A stretch of DNA of 64,000 bases from Xiashengella succiniciproducens (GTDB taxonomy: Bacteria; Bacteroidota; Bacteroidia; Bacteroidales; Marinilabiliaceae): positions 496,001 through 560,000 of the forward strand of contig NZ_CP098400.1 in NCBI RefSeq assembly GCF_023674465.1, given 5' to 3'. This document shows positions 8,759 through 17,554 of this stretch, piece by piece. The notes under the pieces are model-generated. The model was not told where the DNA came from. It saw only the letters and a program-made list of their open reading frames with translations, and did not search any database. Position numbers and translations under genes: made by a program. How positions within the stretch are numbered: the stretch's first letter is position 1; each line of letters starts with the position of its first letter.

Positions 8759-9697
8759 TTAGAGGACGCTGTTTATTATCTGCAGAATGGCTCCTTCCTT
8801 GAGGGAGAATGAACACTGCCATACCTCCATAGGTTTAACCCATTTCAATACCCATTGAACGATAATACTTGCTGGTACTATATTATCAACCCGGTCGGGA
8901 TCCATCCCGGGAATAATGCGGCGTTCATCGGTATTGGATGTGATAAGCAAGTTGTGGGTCTCTATAAGAGCTTCTGACCTCAACTTAAATGATGTTATCT
9001 TGGAGAGTTCCAGCAAGGGATATTCCCGCTTCGCAATAATTGCTGCCAGAGTATCAAAGGAGCCTGATGATCCGATAAGTCTTTCGACGGGAAACTGCTG
9101 AACAGCTTCTATCAGGGTCTGGGTCCTTGTTTCAAGGTACTTCTCAATCTTTGCAATCTCCTCGTCCTTAATGGGATCTGAAGGCACGAATTGTTCCAGA
9201 AGCCTTGCTACACCAAGGTTGTAACTGTCTTTCCAGGCAATACCGTTCTTGTTGGCTATAATAAACTCAATACTACCTCCTCCGATGTCCATTATCAGAG
9301 AGTATTCCTCGCCAAGAGGTATCACCTGTTTGACACCGTCAAAGATGGTCTGAGCTTCTTCATCTCCAGGAATTACCCTTATCGTAAGACCTAGTTCCTG
9401 CTTTACTCTTCTTACAAACTCGCTTCCGTTGGTTGCACTTCTTATTGCAGAGGTTGCAAAACAGAAAATACTCTCTACCTGATATTCGCTTATTGTAATA
9501 AGGTGGGAAGTCAATGCTTCAACTCCACGACGCATGGCTTCGGGGGTAATTGTCGCCTTGTTAATACCTCCCTCACCCAGGCGGGCAGGATACTTGGATT
9601 CACGTAAAATACGATATGTATTACCTTCAACCTCCGTAATCAGGAGGTTGAAGGTGTTAGTTCCCAGGTCTATTATCGCTACACGAGTCTTTTCCAT
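8759..9697 (-). CDS. Exopolyphosphatase / pppGpp phosphohydrolase family protein
   Basis: A 312-residue Ppx/GppA phosphatase of the ASKHA fold, which hydrolyses terminal phosphates from polyphosphate or pppGpp in the cytoplasm. The two phosphate-binding loops are visible: DLGTNTFNLLI near the N-terminus and MDIGGGSIEFII near residue 140. The short length indicates the two-domain form without the C-terminal helical extension of the E. coli enzymes. The gene is 35 bases upstream of the response regulator on the same strand and may share its transcript. The sequence alone does not separate Ppx from GppA activity. Confidence 0.9.
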   Translation of the reverse strand: MEKTRVAIIDLGTNTFNLLITEVEGNTYRILRESKYPARLGEGGINKATITPEAMRRGVEALTSHLITISEYQVESIFCFATSAIRSATNGSEFVRRVKQELGLTIRVIPGDEEAQTIFDGVKQVIPLGEEYSLIMDIGGGSIEFIIANKNGIAWKDSYNLGVARLLEQFVPSDPIKDEEIAKIEKYLETRTQTLIEAVQQFPVERLIGSSGSFDTLAAIIAKREYPLLELSKITSFKLRSEALIETHNLLITSNTDERRIIPGMDPDRVDNIVPASIIVQWVLKWVKPMEVWQCSFSLKEGAILQIINSVL

Positions 9698-9751
9698 CGC
9701 TAAAAGCTCTGTTTAGGAGCACAAAGTTATTATTTTTTACTCACTACTAAC

Positions 9752-11095
9752 CTATTTATCTGAATAACGGAACCACTTCCACAGTTCCTTGTATGTGACT
9801 TTCTTACCATACATCAGGATTCCTACTCTGTATATGCGGGCAGCAAACCAGGTAGTGAATACAAAGCTTGCATACAGGACAACCAGTGAAACAAGTATCT
9901 CCCATATGGGTACGTCAAAGGGAACACGAGCCATCATTACTATGGGCGAGGTGAGCGGTATCATTGAAAACCAGAACACCAGATCACTGTGAGGGTTCCT
10001 GAATGCAGCTATGGCCACGTAGAATGCTATCAAAATAGGTATTGTAATTGGCATCATAAACTGCTGTGTGTCAGTTTGATTGTCTACAGCAGCACCTATT
10101 GCAGCATACAGGGATGAATAGATCATGTAACCGCCGATGAAATAGAGGATAAACAGAAATACTGTTCTTAAAGGATTCAGGCTGTTGATTGAGCTCAATA
10201 AACCGTCGATGTTGAATCCATCTGCCTGAGCTGCTCCGCTTTCAAGATCCATACTGCCGGCAGCCATATCAAGAGCCTGCATTTGAGTTGCCTGGTCTAT
10301 TCCACCTGTAAAGCCAGCCTTTATCGCTGTAACAATAACTCCAGTGAGTATTATCCACAAAGCCACCTGGGTCAGAGCCACAAGTGCAATACCTATGATT
10401 TTTCCAAGCATTAGCTCAAAGGGGCGCACTGAAGATATAATAACTTCCACTATACGACTGGCCTTTTCCTCCATCACACCCTGCATTACCTGGGCTCCGT
10501 AGATGAAAACAAACATATATGTCAGAAATGCACATATTATACTTATTATCATAGCAATCTCAGTGGAGCTTTCCTTCTCGCTGCCGTCATCTCCCAACTT
10601 GATCGTGGTCATGTTAATCCTAACCTTGTTGATATCTTCAATTATCGAGTCCAGACCTTCTACTTCAAAACTCTTAAGTTTTTCAGCGCGAAGGTGCTCT
10701 TTAAGACTGTTGTTGACATGGTCCTTGACATCGATAGTTATCCCAACATCTGAGTATAGCTTTAAGGCATCTGGTTTTTCAAGCAGGTTGTCCTCAATAA
10801 CCAGGAAGGCATAGTATCCTGAGTTGGTGAAGTCTTCCTTGAGATTGCTTTCAGATGCTGGATCAATATATTCAAACTTGATAAGGTCCGATTCCCTGAT
10901 TTTGTCAACATAGGCACCGGTTCTGTCAACTACTGCGATTACCTTGGTCTTGGTGTCGCTCATATTGGCAAGCAAACCCGGGATTACAAACATTGCAGCA
11001 AAGAATAAAGGACCCAGTATGGTCATTATCACAAAACTCTTTTTGCGTACCCGGGTCAAATACTCGCGTTTGAGAATTAATGGTATATTGTTCAT
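9752..11095 (-). CDS. ABC transporter permease, NatB/YhaP type
   Basis: A 447-residue membrane protein of the ABC-2 type 3 permease family. One transmembrane helix follows the conserved start (EYLTRVRKKSFVIMT), then a roughly 150-residue soluble extracytoplasmic part, then about five more helices from residue 175 on, with a second small soluble insert near 265-300. The gene is 12 bases after the ATPase gene and surely forms an exporter with it. Relatives include the NatAB sodium exporter and YhaPQ, but the substrate cannot be told from sequence. Confidence 0.88.
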   Translation of the reverse strand: MNNIPLILKREYLTRVRKKSFVIMTILGPLFFAAMFVIPGLLANMSDTKTKVIAVVDRTGAYVDKIRESDLIKFEYIDPASESNLKEDFTNSGYYAFLVIEDNLLEKPDALKLYSDVGITIDVKDHVNNSLKEHLRAEKLKSFEVEGLDSIIEDINKVRINMTTIKLGDDGSEKESSTEIAMIISIICAFLTYMFVFIYGAQVMQGVMEEKASRIVEVIISSVRPFELMLGKIIGIALVALTQVALWIILTGVIVTAIKAGFTGGIDQATQMQALDMAAGSMDLESGAAQADGFNIDGLLSSINSLNPLRTVFLFILYFIGGYMIYSSLYAAIGAAVDNQTDTQQFMMPITIPILIAFYVAIAAFRNPHSDLVFWFSMIPLTSPIVMMARVPFDVPIWEILVSLVVLYASFVFTTWFAARIYRVGILMYGKKVTYKELWKWFRYSDK

Positions 11096-11107
11096 TTTCA
11101 GGCTGGT

Positions 11108-12034
11108 TTAGTTGGGTTTTTGGCTCTCACCTACTACACGGATAAAGACATCATTCATGCTGGGCATCACTTCCTGGCAGCTGTGGATATGACAGTGTGC
11201 CATCACCTGCTGCAGCATCCTGTTGATATCTGCGCCTTCAGGCATCTTTAACAGCAAAGAATAAATGTTGTCCTGCTCTTTTTCTTCAAGTATCTTATAA
11301 TCTGATCCCAGGGAAGATACTACATTGGATTTGTCTCCGCTAAACTCAATCTTTGCTATATTTTCATTGTAACGACGACGCACCTCATTGACCTTACCCG
11401 ACAGAATCGCTTTACCCTGGTTGATCAATGTGATGTTGTCACAAATTTCTTCTACCGAACTCATATTGTGTGTAGAGAAAATAACAGTAGCACCTGAGTT
11501 CCTTAGGTTCAGTATTTCCTGCTTCAGGATATTGGCATTGATGGGGTCAAATCCGCTGAAAGGTTCATCGAAGATCAGCAGAGCAGGGGAGTGGAGGACG
11601 GTGACGATAAACTGTACCTTCTGTTGCATACCCTTGGACAGTTCCTCAACCTTCTTGTCCCACCAGTTTTGAATTTCAAATTTCTCAAACCAAAGCTTGA
11701 GCTTCTTAAGAGCATCCTGCCTTGACAAGCCTTTTAGCTGGGCAAGGTAAAGGGCCTGTTCTCCGACCTTCATCTTTTTGTAAAGGCCTCTCTCTTCCGG
11801 CAGGTAGCCTATATTTACAACATCTTTGGAAGAGAGCTTTCTTCCATTAAACATTATTGTTCCCTCATCCGGGGCTGTAATCTGGTTGATAATCCGGATC
11901 AGGGTAGTTTTTCCTGCTCCGTTAGGGCCCAAAAGACCGAAGATTGAGCTTTCCGGTACCTCCAGATCTACTCTGTCAAGGGCAAGATGATTTGAATATC
12001 TCTTGACGACTTGAGAGGCTTGTAAAAACATCAT
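11108..12034 (-). CDS. ABC transporter ATP-binding protein, NatA/YhaQ type
   Basis: ATPase subunit of the exporter encoded with the next gene. It shows Walker A GPNGAGKTT, signature LSKGMQQ, Walker B LLIFDEPFSGFDP and the switch His in STHNMSS, followed by a C-terminal domain of about 90 residues. The open frame extends 15 codons upstream to 12079, but I place the start at the MMFLQASQVV methionine (12034), where family alignment begins; the extra residues are not typical. About 308 residues with this start. Confidence 0.9.
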   Translation of the reverse strand: MMFLQASQVVKRYSNHLALDRVDLEVPESSIFGLLGPNGAGKTTLIRIINQITAPDEGTIMFNGRKLSSKDVVNIGYLPEERGLYKKMKVGEQALYLAQLKGLSRQDALKKLKLWFEKFEIQNWWDKKVEELSKGMQQKVQFIVTVLHSPALLIFDEPFSGFDPINANILKQEILNLRNSGATVIFSTHNMSSVEEICDNITLINQGKAILSGKVNEVRRRYNENIAKIEFSGDKSNVVSSLGSDYKILEEKEQDNIYSLLLKMPEGADINRMLQQVMAHCHIHSCQEVMPSMNDVFIRVVGESQKPN

Positions 12035-12134
12035 AATTTTTGCTTGGGTAAAGTAATTATTATAAGTGATTTCAAGCAAAAATATGAATTTTTACTTTAG
12101 TCCTGTGGTTTATTATGATAATTTATCACAAGGC

Positions 12135-12590
12135 TTAAGAATCAAGGAGGTTGAGGCGGTTGAGAACGGCATCTCCTTCCATTATCCTGTCAGCTAAAAT
12201 TTGAATAGTCGTTTGGCTTACCAAATTAAGGTAACGGTCACGAATTACTGCATATTCATGGTGAATAGGGCATGGGGATTCTGACGAGCATTGGCTCAGG
12301 CCAATGCCGCACTTTGTAAAGAGTTTGTTCCCTTCGACTGAAGTAATTACATCTACAAGCTTTAGTGGATCGGCATCTGCATCAAAGAAGAATCCTCCTC
12401 CTCGTCCACGTACCGAATTGAGCATTCCCTGCCTGACCAATGATTGTAGTATCTTGGCGGTAAACTGCTCAGGAGCATCTATTGCAGCAGCAATCTCACG
12501 ATAACCGGGGCGATTATTGCCCCGGTTCTTGGTTTCTATATATACTAATGCTCTTATTGCATATTCTGATGCCTTCGACAACATATCCAT
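12135..12590 (-). CDS. Rrf2-family regulator with a cysteine cluster (NsrR/IscR-like)
   Basis: A 151-residue dimeric winged-helix repressor family member. The N-terminal DNA-binding domain covers residues 1-65, with the family wording REIAAAIDAPEQFTAKILQSL and RGRGGGFFF. Three cysteines, Cys94, Cys101 and Cys107, form the cluster-binding loop (C-x6-C-x5-C), so an iron-sulfur cluster sensing nitric oxide, oxygen or iron status is expected. It lies 16 bases after the RIC gene on the same strand, and this pairing suggests it controls that gene and itself. Which signal it senses is inference. Confidence 0.88.
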   Translation of the reverse strand: MDMLSKASEYAIRALVYIETKNRGNNRPGYREIAAAIDAPEQFTAKILQSLVRQGMLNSVRGRGGGFFFDADADPLKLVDVITSVEGNKLFTKCGIGLSQCSSESPCPIHHEYAVIRDRYLNLVSQTTIQILADRIMEGDAVLNRLNLLDS

Positions 12591-12606
12591 TCCTTTGAAG
12601 GCTAAA

Positions 12607-13326
12607 TTACAGATTTTTTTCTAATTCGATTGCCCTGGGGAAAAGGATATTGTTTTCAAGATGTATGTGACGATGCAGGTCATTCTCAAAGTCATGCAGC
12701 TTGGCCAGACCCACCCTGTATGTGTTGCAGCCATCCTGAGGTACTGTGTATCCATTGGTCAGTTCTGATATGAGTCTGAACCTCTCTCCTTCGTCATCAT
12801 GCTCTTTGTGCATGGCTGCTATTGGATTGGCTATGCTGCCAAATGGAGAGGGTGGAGGGGTGCTGCCCTGGTGTTTTGCTGCAACCAACTGACGAATTCT
12901 TGGAAATAATATGGCCTCTTCTTTGCTAATATGACTCATTAGGGCTTCTGCAGCCTGTGCGAATAATTCCCTCACTTTGTATAGCTCAGGATGCCTGTCT
13001 CCATGTACTTGTGCAAGTTTTTCAAGATAGGGTGGAATGCTCTGTACATTCTCACGGACATAGGCGTGATGCCTTTCTACAATATGGTCTGCAAGGGCAT
13101 CCAGTTCGAGTCTTTGCAACAAGTCTGACTCCAGATCTTTCTGTGCTGTCGCTGCATTCAAACTCTCAAGCAGATCATCAACTGGACCGTTGGCTTTCTC
13201 TGCTGCTTCTGCAATTGTTATATTACCACCACAGCAGAAATCTATCCCATACTTCTTAAATACATCTGCAGCTCTGAAGTTGTCTGCAACTACGGCTCCG
13301 ACAATGCTGTTTTTTGTTAGTTCCAT
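12607..13326 (-). CDS. RIC/ScdA/YtfE-type di-iron protein, repair of iron centres
   Basis: A 239-residue protein that helps restore iron-sulfur clusters damaged by nitric oxide or peroxide. It has an N-terminal DUF542/ScdA_N domain (about 1-60) with the FCCGG cysteine pair at 31-32, then a hemerythrin-like four-helix domain with the expected histidines and glutamates (HIVERHHAYV, HISKEEAILF, HKEHDDEGE, HIHLENNILF). It is first in an operon with an Rrf2 regulator and has a strong consensus promoter. Length and architecture match ScdA. Confidence 0.92.
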   Translation of the reverse strand: MELTKNSIVGAVVADNFRAADVFKKYGIDFCCGGNITIAEAAEKANGPVDDLLESLNAATAQKDLESDLLQRLELDALADHIVERHHAYVRENVQSIPPYLEKLAQVHGDRHPELYKVRELFAQAAEALMSHISKEEAILFPRIRQLVAAKHQGSTPPPSPFGSIANPIAAMHKEHDDEGERFRLISELTNGYTVPQDGCNTYRVGLAKLHDFENDLHRHIHLENNILFPRAIELEKNL

Positions 13327-13369
13327 GGCTATTATATTTTAATAAAAGATAAGAAGACCTATAAGTCCA

Positions 13370-13400
13370 CAAATATAACACATCGACTTTCAAAATCAAA
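13370..13400 (-). promoter_or_regulatory. Consensus promoter of the RIC-Rrf2 operon
   Basis: Read on the minus strand, TTTG (13400-13397), a 19-base spacer and TATATTTG (13377-13370) match the Bacteroidota consensus TTTG-N19-TAnnTTTG exactly, 44 bases before the RIC start. No clear palindromic operator could be assigned to the Rrf2 protein. Confidence 0.75.
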
Positions 13401-13568
13401 ACTATGGGAGATTAAAATGCAGATTTAATGCACATACGCTTAATCAGACATAATAGCCATCTGCTGTATAATGGTTTAGCGAACTAGGTGCTGATTTAAT
13501 CAGGCATCTGGAGGACTGGTGCCTGATACTCGGTGTATCACGTATGGTCAGGATTTGCCCCTCTGTTG

Positions 13569-14306
13569 TCAAGGCTTGAATGACTCTGTGGTCTCGACGA
13601 AGGATGCAATCAAAGAAGGGTCTTTCTCGAAAATATTACCAACTACTGCAATATCCGCTCCTGCTTCGAAGGCTGCCCTTAATTTTCCGGCATCTGAAAT
13701 CCCACCTCCTATCATCAGCGGGATATTAAGCGATTGCTTGACCATGTTTATTGTTTCTGCACTTATGCAGTTTTTAGCCCCACTACCTGCATCCATATAT
13801 ATCAACTTTAATCCCAGCATCTCGCCAGCTATGGCTGTAGCTACTGCAATGCCCGGTTTCCCTGCAGGGATTGGACTTGTCTGGCTAATATACTCAACCG
13901 AAGTAGGTGAACCACCGTCTATCAGCATATATCCGGTGGCTATGGGTTCAATATTATTCTGCTTTATAAATGGGGCTGCAACAATATGATGACCTATCAG
14001 GAGTTCAGGATTACGTCCTGAAATCATTGAGAGAAACAACACTCCGTCAACGTTGGGAGTAAGATGCGAAGGATTGCCTGGATAAAGTATGACGGGTTGA
14101 TCTAGTCTGCTTTTCAGATAATCTACAAGTGGTGCTATGGGGGTTGAAATAAGACTGCCCCCGACCAGGAGCAGGTGAGGTCTGTGTTGTCTGAGTATCT
14201 CCGTGATTTGTTCCATCTTTTCGGGAGGACACTTGTCCGGATCGATCAGCAGAGCCAGAAGTTTCTTTTTCTGTGCAACAGATTCCTTGATGTAACTATA
14301 GATCAT
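13569..14306 (-). CDS. Geranylgeranylglyceryl phosphate synthase family protein (PcrB/GGGPS)
   Basis: A 245-residue TIM-barrel prenyltransferase that joins a polyprenyl diphosphate to sn-glycerol-1-phosphate to make an ether lipid precursor. Visible family features are LLIDPDK near the start, LLVGGSL, the glycerol-phosphate site YMDAGSGA, and the phosphate loops IGGGISD and AVVGNIFE near the end. GGGPS is an archaeal hallmark but is known from Bacteroidota as a bacterial branch. It is the last gene of the ssb-gldE-gldD-PPTase-GGGPS run, 13 bases after the phosphopantetheinyl transferase. The product lipid in this organism is unknown. Confidence 0.9.
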   Translation of the reverse strand: MIYSYIKESVAQKKKLLALLIDPDKCPPEKMEQITEILRQHRPHLLLVGGSLISTPIAPLVDYLKSRLDQPVILYPGNPSHLTPNVDGVLFLSMISGRNPELLIGHHIVAAPFIKQNNIEPIATGYMLIDGGSPTSVEYISQTSPIPAGKPGIAVATAIAGEMLGLKLIYMDAGSGAKNCISAETINMVKQSLNIPLMIGGGISDAGKLRAAFEAGADIAVVGNIFEKDPSLIASFVETTESFKP

Positions 14307-14319
14307 ACTGTATTCTTAA

Positions 14320-14949
14320 TTACCAACTCCATACAAGGTAATAGTCAGGACTTACTATATAGTTTAGGTCCAGCTTTGTCTCAAAATTATCACGCTTAAC
14401 ACGCGCTTTCAGCATGCCTTCCGGCATGCCTGAAAGCCCTTCCACTTCCACTTCCTCCTTAAACAGGAGACCGGGCTGGTCTAGGGCCTTAAATACCGCT
14501 TCTTTTGAGCACCATATCAGAGCGCATCCTGTTTGCTTATTAATCCCATTCATCTGAGCTGCCTCAAAATCGTTTACAAATCTGTCGGACAACTTGACCA
14601 GCCTTTCTGATGGATATTCAATATCAATACCAATAGGGCCTTTGGGTGAGAGTAGCACACCTGCATAGCCCCTCGTATGTGTAATACTTACATGCAAATC
14701 CATGGATGCAAGTGTGGGGCGTCCGTCTTCTGCGTGAACAATCTCTGCTGTTGCACCGTTGAGTTCCTGTATCAGCAGACGAGATGCTATCCATTCACGG
14801 CGACGTACTGGATGTGTTATCATACTAAGACGCCTTTCCATCGAATCAGTAAGTCTGAGTCTCGAAATCAGCTCTTCCTCAGGTTCGGTAATCTTCCACA
14901 CGGCCAGCAGAGCCCCGTCGGTCCCTTCTTTTCTGAATATAACAGGCAT
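14320..14949 (-). CDS. 4'-phosphopantetheinyl transferase superfamily protein
   Basis: A 209-residue enzyme that transfers the phosphopantetheine arm of CoA to a carrier protein. The magnesium-binding pair is Asp109 and Glu111 in GIDIEYP, and the second motif is WCSKEAVFKAL (146-156), where Glu and Lys are catalytic. The size suggests the Sfp/two-lobe type rather than the 120-residue AcpS. It lies 3 bases after gldD and shares the operon. The carrier-protein target is not known. Confidence 0.9.
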   Translation of the reverse strand: MPVIFRKEGTDGALLAVWKITEPEEELISRLRLTDSMERRLSMITHPVRRREWIASRLLIQELNGATAEIVHAEDGRPTLASMDLHVSITHTRGYAGVLLSPKGPIGIDIEYPSERLVKLSDRFVNDFEAAQMNGINKQTGCALIWCSKEAVFKALDQPGLLFKEEVEVEGLSGMPEGMLKARVKRDNFETKLDLNYIVSPDYYLVWSW

Positions 14950-14952
14950 AGC

Positions 14953-15537
14953 TCAGTCTCTCCATTCAAGGGTTTCGATAAGATGCACCACATCAGTTTT
15001 GATATAGTCAATTACCGGGGCCAGTGAATCCCGGTTGGGTCTTGCATAAAAGTAAAGCGAGCCCCTCAGAAAATGTCTGGCACTGTCAGTGGCAAGAAAT
15101 TGCAGGGGAGAGGCTGCATCTCCTTTTATATCAAAAAGCATTACATACAGACTCTTGTCTTCGTCTACATATATATCTTCGTCTATGCCATCTGCTTTGA
15201 CGACATGCTTGTATGCTAGCTTTATGTTATCTTCCAATAGTTCGTAGAGGTTGTCTTCAACCTCTTTGTAGCTGAGGTGTACCCGGGCATTGTGACGCGG
15301 ATAGAGAATATTGATCCAATATGGTTCTGCACCGGGTGCTACATCACTTTCTATTACTGTGCTCTTGGGGTACTCAAAGCTATATGGCATAGCCGAGTCA
15401 AGCCTGACATAAACCGGTTCCTCCAGATCAATTCTGAAGTAGCCCATGGGTTTGGGAACCTCAGTTCGCCTGCAACCGGCAGAGGCAAAGAATACTATTA
15501 TGGCTGCCAGTACAGCTATGCTTTGAAATCGTTTCAT
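14953..15537 (-). CDS. gldD: Gliding-motility-associated lipoprotein GldD
   Basis: A 194-residue lipoprotein with a signal peptide and lipidated Cys22 (FFASAGC). The family core begins PKPMGYFRIDLEEP and continues with YSFEYPKS and WINILYPRHNARVHLSYK. GldD is required for gliding and for type IX secretion in Flavobacterium johnsoniae, where it follows gldE, exactly as here (4-base gap). Bacteroidota that do not glide also keep gldD/gldE, so presence does not prove motility. The assignment rests on both sequence and synteny. Confidence 0.93.
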   Translation of the reverse strand: MKRFQSIAVLAAIIVFFASAGCRRTEVPKPMGYFRIDLEEPVYVRLDSAMPYSFEYPKSTVIESDVAPGAEPYWINILYPRHNARVHLSYKEVEDNLYELLEDNIKLAYKHVVKADGIDEDIYVDEDKSLYVMLFDIKGDAASPLQFLATDSARHFLRGSLYFYARPNRDSLAPVIDYIKTDVVHLIETLEWRD

Positions 15538-15541
15538 CCTA

Positions 15542-16861
15542 TCAGATTCTGGAGAATTTAACCTTTTTTATCCTTCGATTGTCGGATGCAAGTATCGTAA
15601 ATTTATAGCCCGAGTGCTCAATAACTTCTTGTCTGGCAGGAATCGCTCCCTTCAGTTCCAGTATCAGTCCGGCAAGCGTTTCAGGTTCATCGGTTAGGCT
15701 TATGAATGTTTCCTGTGACACCTCAGTGATACGGAAAAAGTCCTTCAGCAGGGTCTTGCCTTCAAAAATAAAACTGCCATCAGGCAGTTTTGTGAATGTG
15801 ACTTCGTCATCATCCAACTCGTCGCTGATATCCCCGACTATTTCCTCAAGGATATCTTCAAGGGTAACTATACCAGATGTACCTCCATACTCATCAACAA
15901 CGATTGCCATGTGTATCTTCTGAGTCTTGAACTCTTGCAGCAGGTCGTTGATCTTTTTGGTCTCAGGCACATAATAAGCTGGTCTTATCAGCTTCTGCCA
16001 TTCAAAACTGCTGTCCTGGTCTAGGTGAGGCAGTAAGTCCTTGATATAGAGGATGCCTTTTACGTCGTCCGGACCGTCCTCATAGACGGGCATACGTGAG
16101 TAGCCACTCTCAACGATTAGACCGATGACTTTTGTAAAATCACTCTCTATGTCTATGTCTACAACATCCACCCTCGCTGTCATAATCTCGACCACGTTGG
16201 TATTTCCGAAGGTAACGATGCCTTTTAGTAATTCCCTGCCCTCAGAAATGGATTCATCGTCAAAATCCAGAGCCTGTGATATGTCATCCAGCGACAAGCC
16301 TTTGATATTACCTGCCAGACGCTTGTTTGCCAGTCCGGTAAATCCTGCTGATATGTACAGGAAGGGCCATAGCAGTTTCTTCAAAAAAGAAAGTGGGCGA
16401 ATCATCAACCCTGCAAAACCGACAGGGTATTTCCATGCAAAAATACGTGGCAGCACCTCTCCGAAAATCAGAATCATAGAGACTGCAACAACTGTCAATA
16501 ATATATAAGCCTGTACAGATGACATATGATCTGTCAGGAGTCCATGAAAGAACAGGGTAATCCCAAGTATTACAGAGATATTTATGAAACTGCTGCAGAT
16601 AACTATGGTTGTGTGCAGTTGTTCTGGGTTCTCGAAATGCCTGGCATATCGCTTGAGAACATTATCCCTGCTGTCATCCGGCTTGCTCTGATCCATTTGC
16701 CTTAACACCATGTAGGCATTCTCGGCGCCAGAAAGCAAGGCTGATACAAGCAGTAATACTACTGTCAAAATAAGGGCAATTACAGACTTGGTGGTGAAAG
16801 TTGCTATTTCAGTCACCACCGGAGAATTAAGTATGAATTGAGGAACTGTGTCTGCTTCCAA
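15542..16861 (-). CDS. gldE: GldE, CNNM/CorC-type membrane protein with CBS domains
   Basis: A 439-residue protein of the DUF21-CBS-CorC_HlyC architecture. Residues about 1-200 hold the four transmembrane helices of the CNNM domain, about 210-335 a CBS pair (MTARVDVVDIDIE, MAIVVDEYGGTSGIVTLEDILEEIVG), and about 350-435 the C-terminal CorC/HlyC domain. GldE works with GldD in gliding; the CNNM relation suggests divalent-cation transport. It lies between ssb and gldD, as in flavobacteria. Confidence 0.93.
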   Translation of the reverse strand: MEADTVPQFILNSPVVTEIATFTTKSVIALILTVVLLLVSALLSGAENAYMVLRQMDQSKPDDSRDNVLKRYARHFENPEQLHTTIVICSSFINISVILGITLFFHGLLTDHMSSVQAYILLTVVAVSMILIFGEVLPRIFAWKYPVGFAGLMIRPLSFLKKLLWPFLYISAGFTGLANKRLAGNIKGLSLDDISQALDFDDESISEGRELLKGIVTFGNTNVVEIMTARVDVVDIDIESDFTKVIGLIVESGYSRMPVYEDGPDDVKGILYIKDLLPHLDQDSSFEWQKLIRPAYYVPETKKINDLLQEFKTQKIHMAIVVDEYGGTSGIVTLEDILEEIVGDISDELDDDEVTFTKLPDGSFIFEGKTLLKDFFRITEVSQETFISLTDEPETLAGLILELKGAIPARQEVIEHSGYKFTILASDNRRIKKVKFSRI

Positions 16862-16877
16862 ATGCTCAACAATTTAG

Positions 16878-17363
16878 TTAAAAGGGCAGGTCATCATCGT
16901 AACCATTCTCCCCTTGTAATATGTCACGACCAGATTGAGGAGGTTCTTGAACACCCGAACTTTGGCCTTGAGTGGAGCCACCGACATTAGTGCTGCCCTT
17001 TGGAGTCTGGAATGAACCAGAATCACTGTCCTGCCTACGGCCCAATAGCTGGATTACATCAGCATAGATTTCAGTAGTGTATCTTTTTACACCATTGGCA
17101 TCATCATAGGAACGGGTCTTCAGCTTGCCTTCCACATAGATTTGAGATCCTTTCTTGATGTAGTTCTCTGCAAGCTTTGCCAATCCCCTCCACGCAACTA
17201 TATTATGCCATTCTGTACGGTCTGGTATTTCCTGGCCGTCACGGGTCTTGAATCCACGTTCAGTGGTAGCCAGTGAAAAGTTGGCTACAACCTGTTCCTT
17301 ATCTAGATAACGGACTTCGGGATCACGCCCTACGTTTCCTATAAGTATTACTTTATTAAGCAT
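16878..17363 (-). CDS. ssb: Single-stranded DNA-binding protein
   Basis: A 161-residue SSB that coats single-stranded DNA in replication and repair. It has the OB fold (about 1-105; MLNKVILIGNVGRDPEVRY, WHNIVAWRGLAK), a low-complexity Gly/Ser/Gln linker, and the acidic tail ending DDDLPF that recruits partner proteins. It heads the run to gldE, 16 bases away, behind a recognisable promoter. Confidence 0.96.
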   Translation of the reverse strand: MLNKVILIGNVGRDPEVRYLDKEQVVANFSLATTERGFKTRDGQEIPDRTEWHNIVAWRGLAKLAENYIKKGSQIYVEGKLKTRSYDDANGVKRYTTEIYADVIQLLGRRQDSDSGSFQTPKGSTNVGGSTQGQSSGVQEPPQSGRDILQGENGYDDDLPF

Positions 17364-17398
17364 TATCGATTTACTTATTATCGGGTTATATTATGGAG

Positions 17399-17429
17399 CT
17401 AAATTACAAAACTTCTATGGCTTATCAAA
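17399..17429 (-). promoter_or_regulatory. Promoter of the ssb-gldE-gldD operon
   Basis: On the minus strand, TTTG (17429-17426), a 19-base spacer and TAATTTAG (17406-17399) match the Bacteroidota promoter with one mismatch in the -7 element. It lies 36 bases upstream of the ssb start in the divergent gap. Confidence 0.6.
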
Positions 17430-17554
17430 CCCTTTTTCTAAGTTCGAATAAATATTAAGATAAACAAAAAAAAGCTATATTTACGGTCCTAAACCATATC
17501 TCTGACCTTTAGATAATCAGTTATTTTTGTGTTAACTAAACAATTACTATTCTT

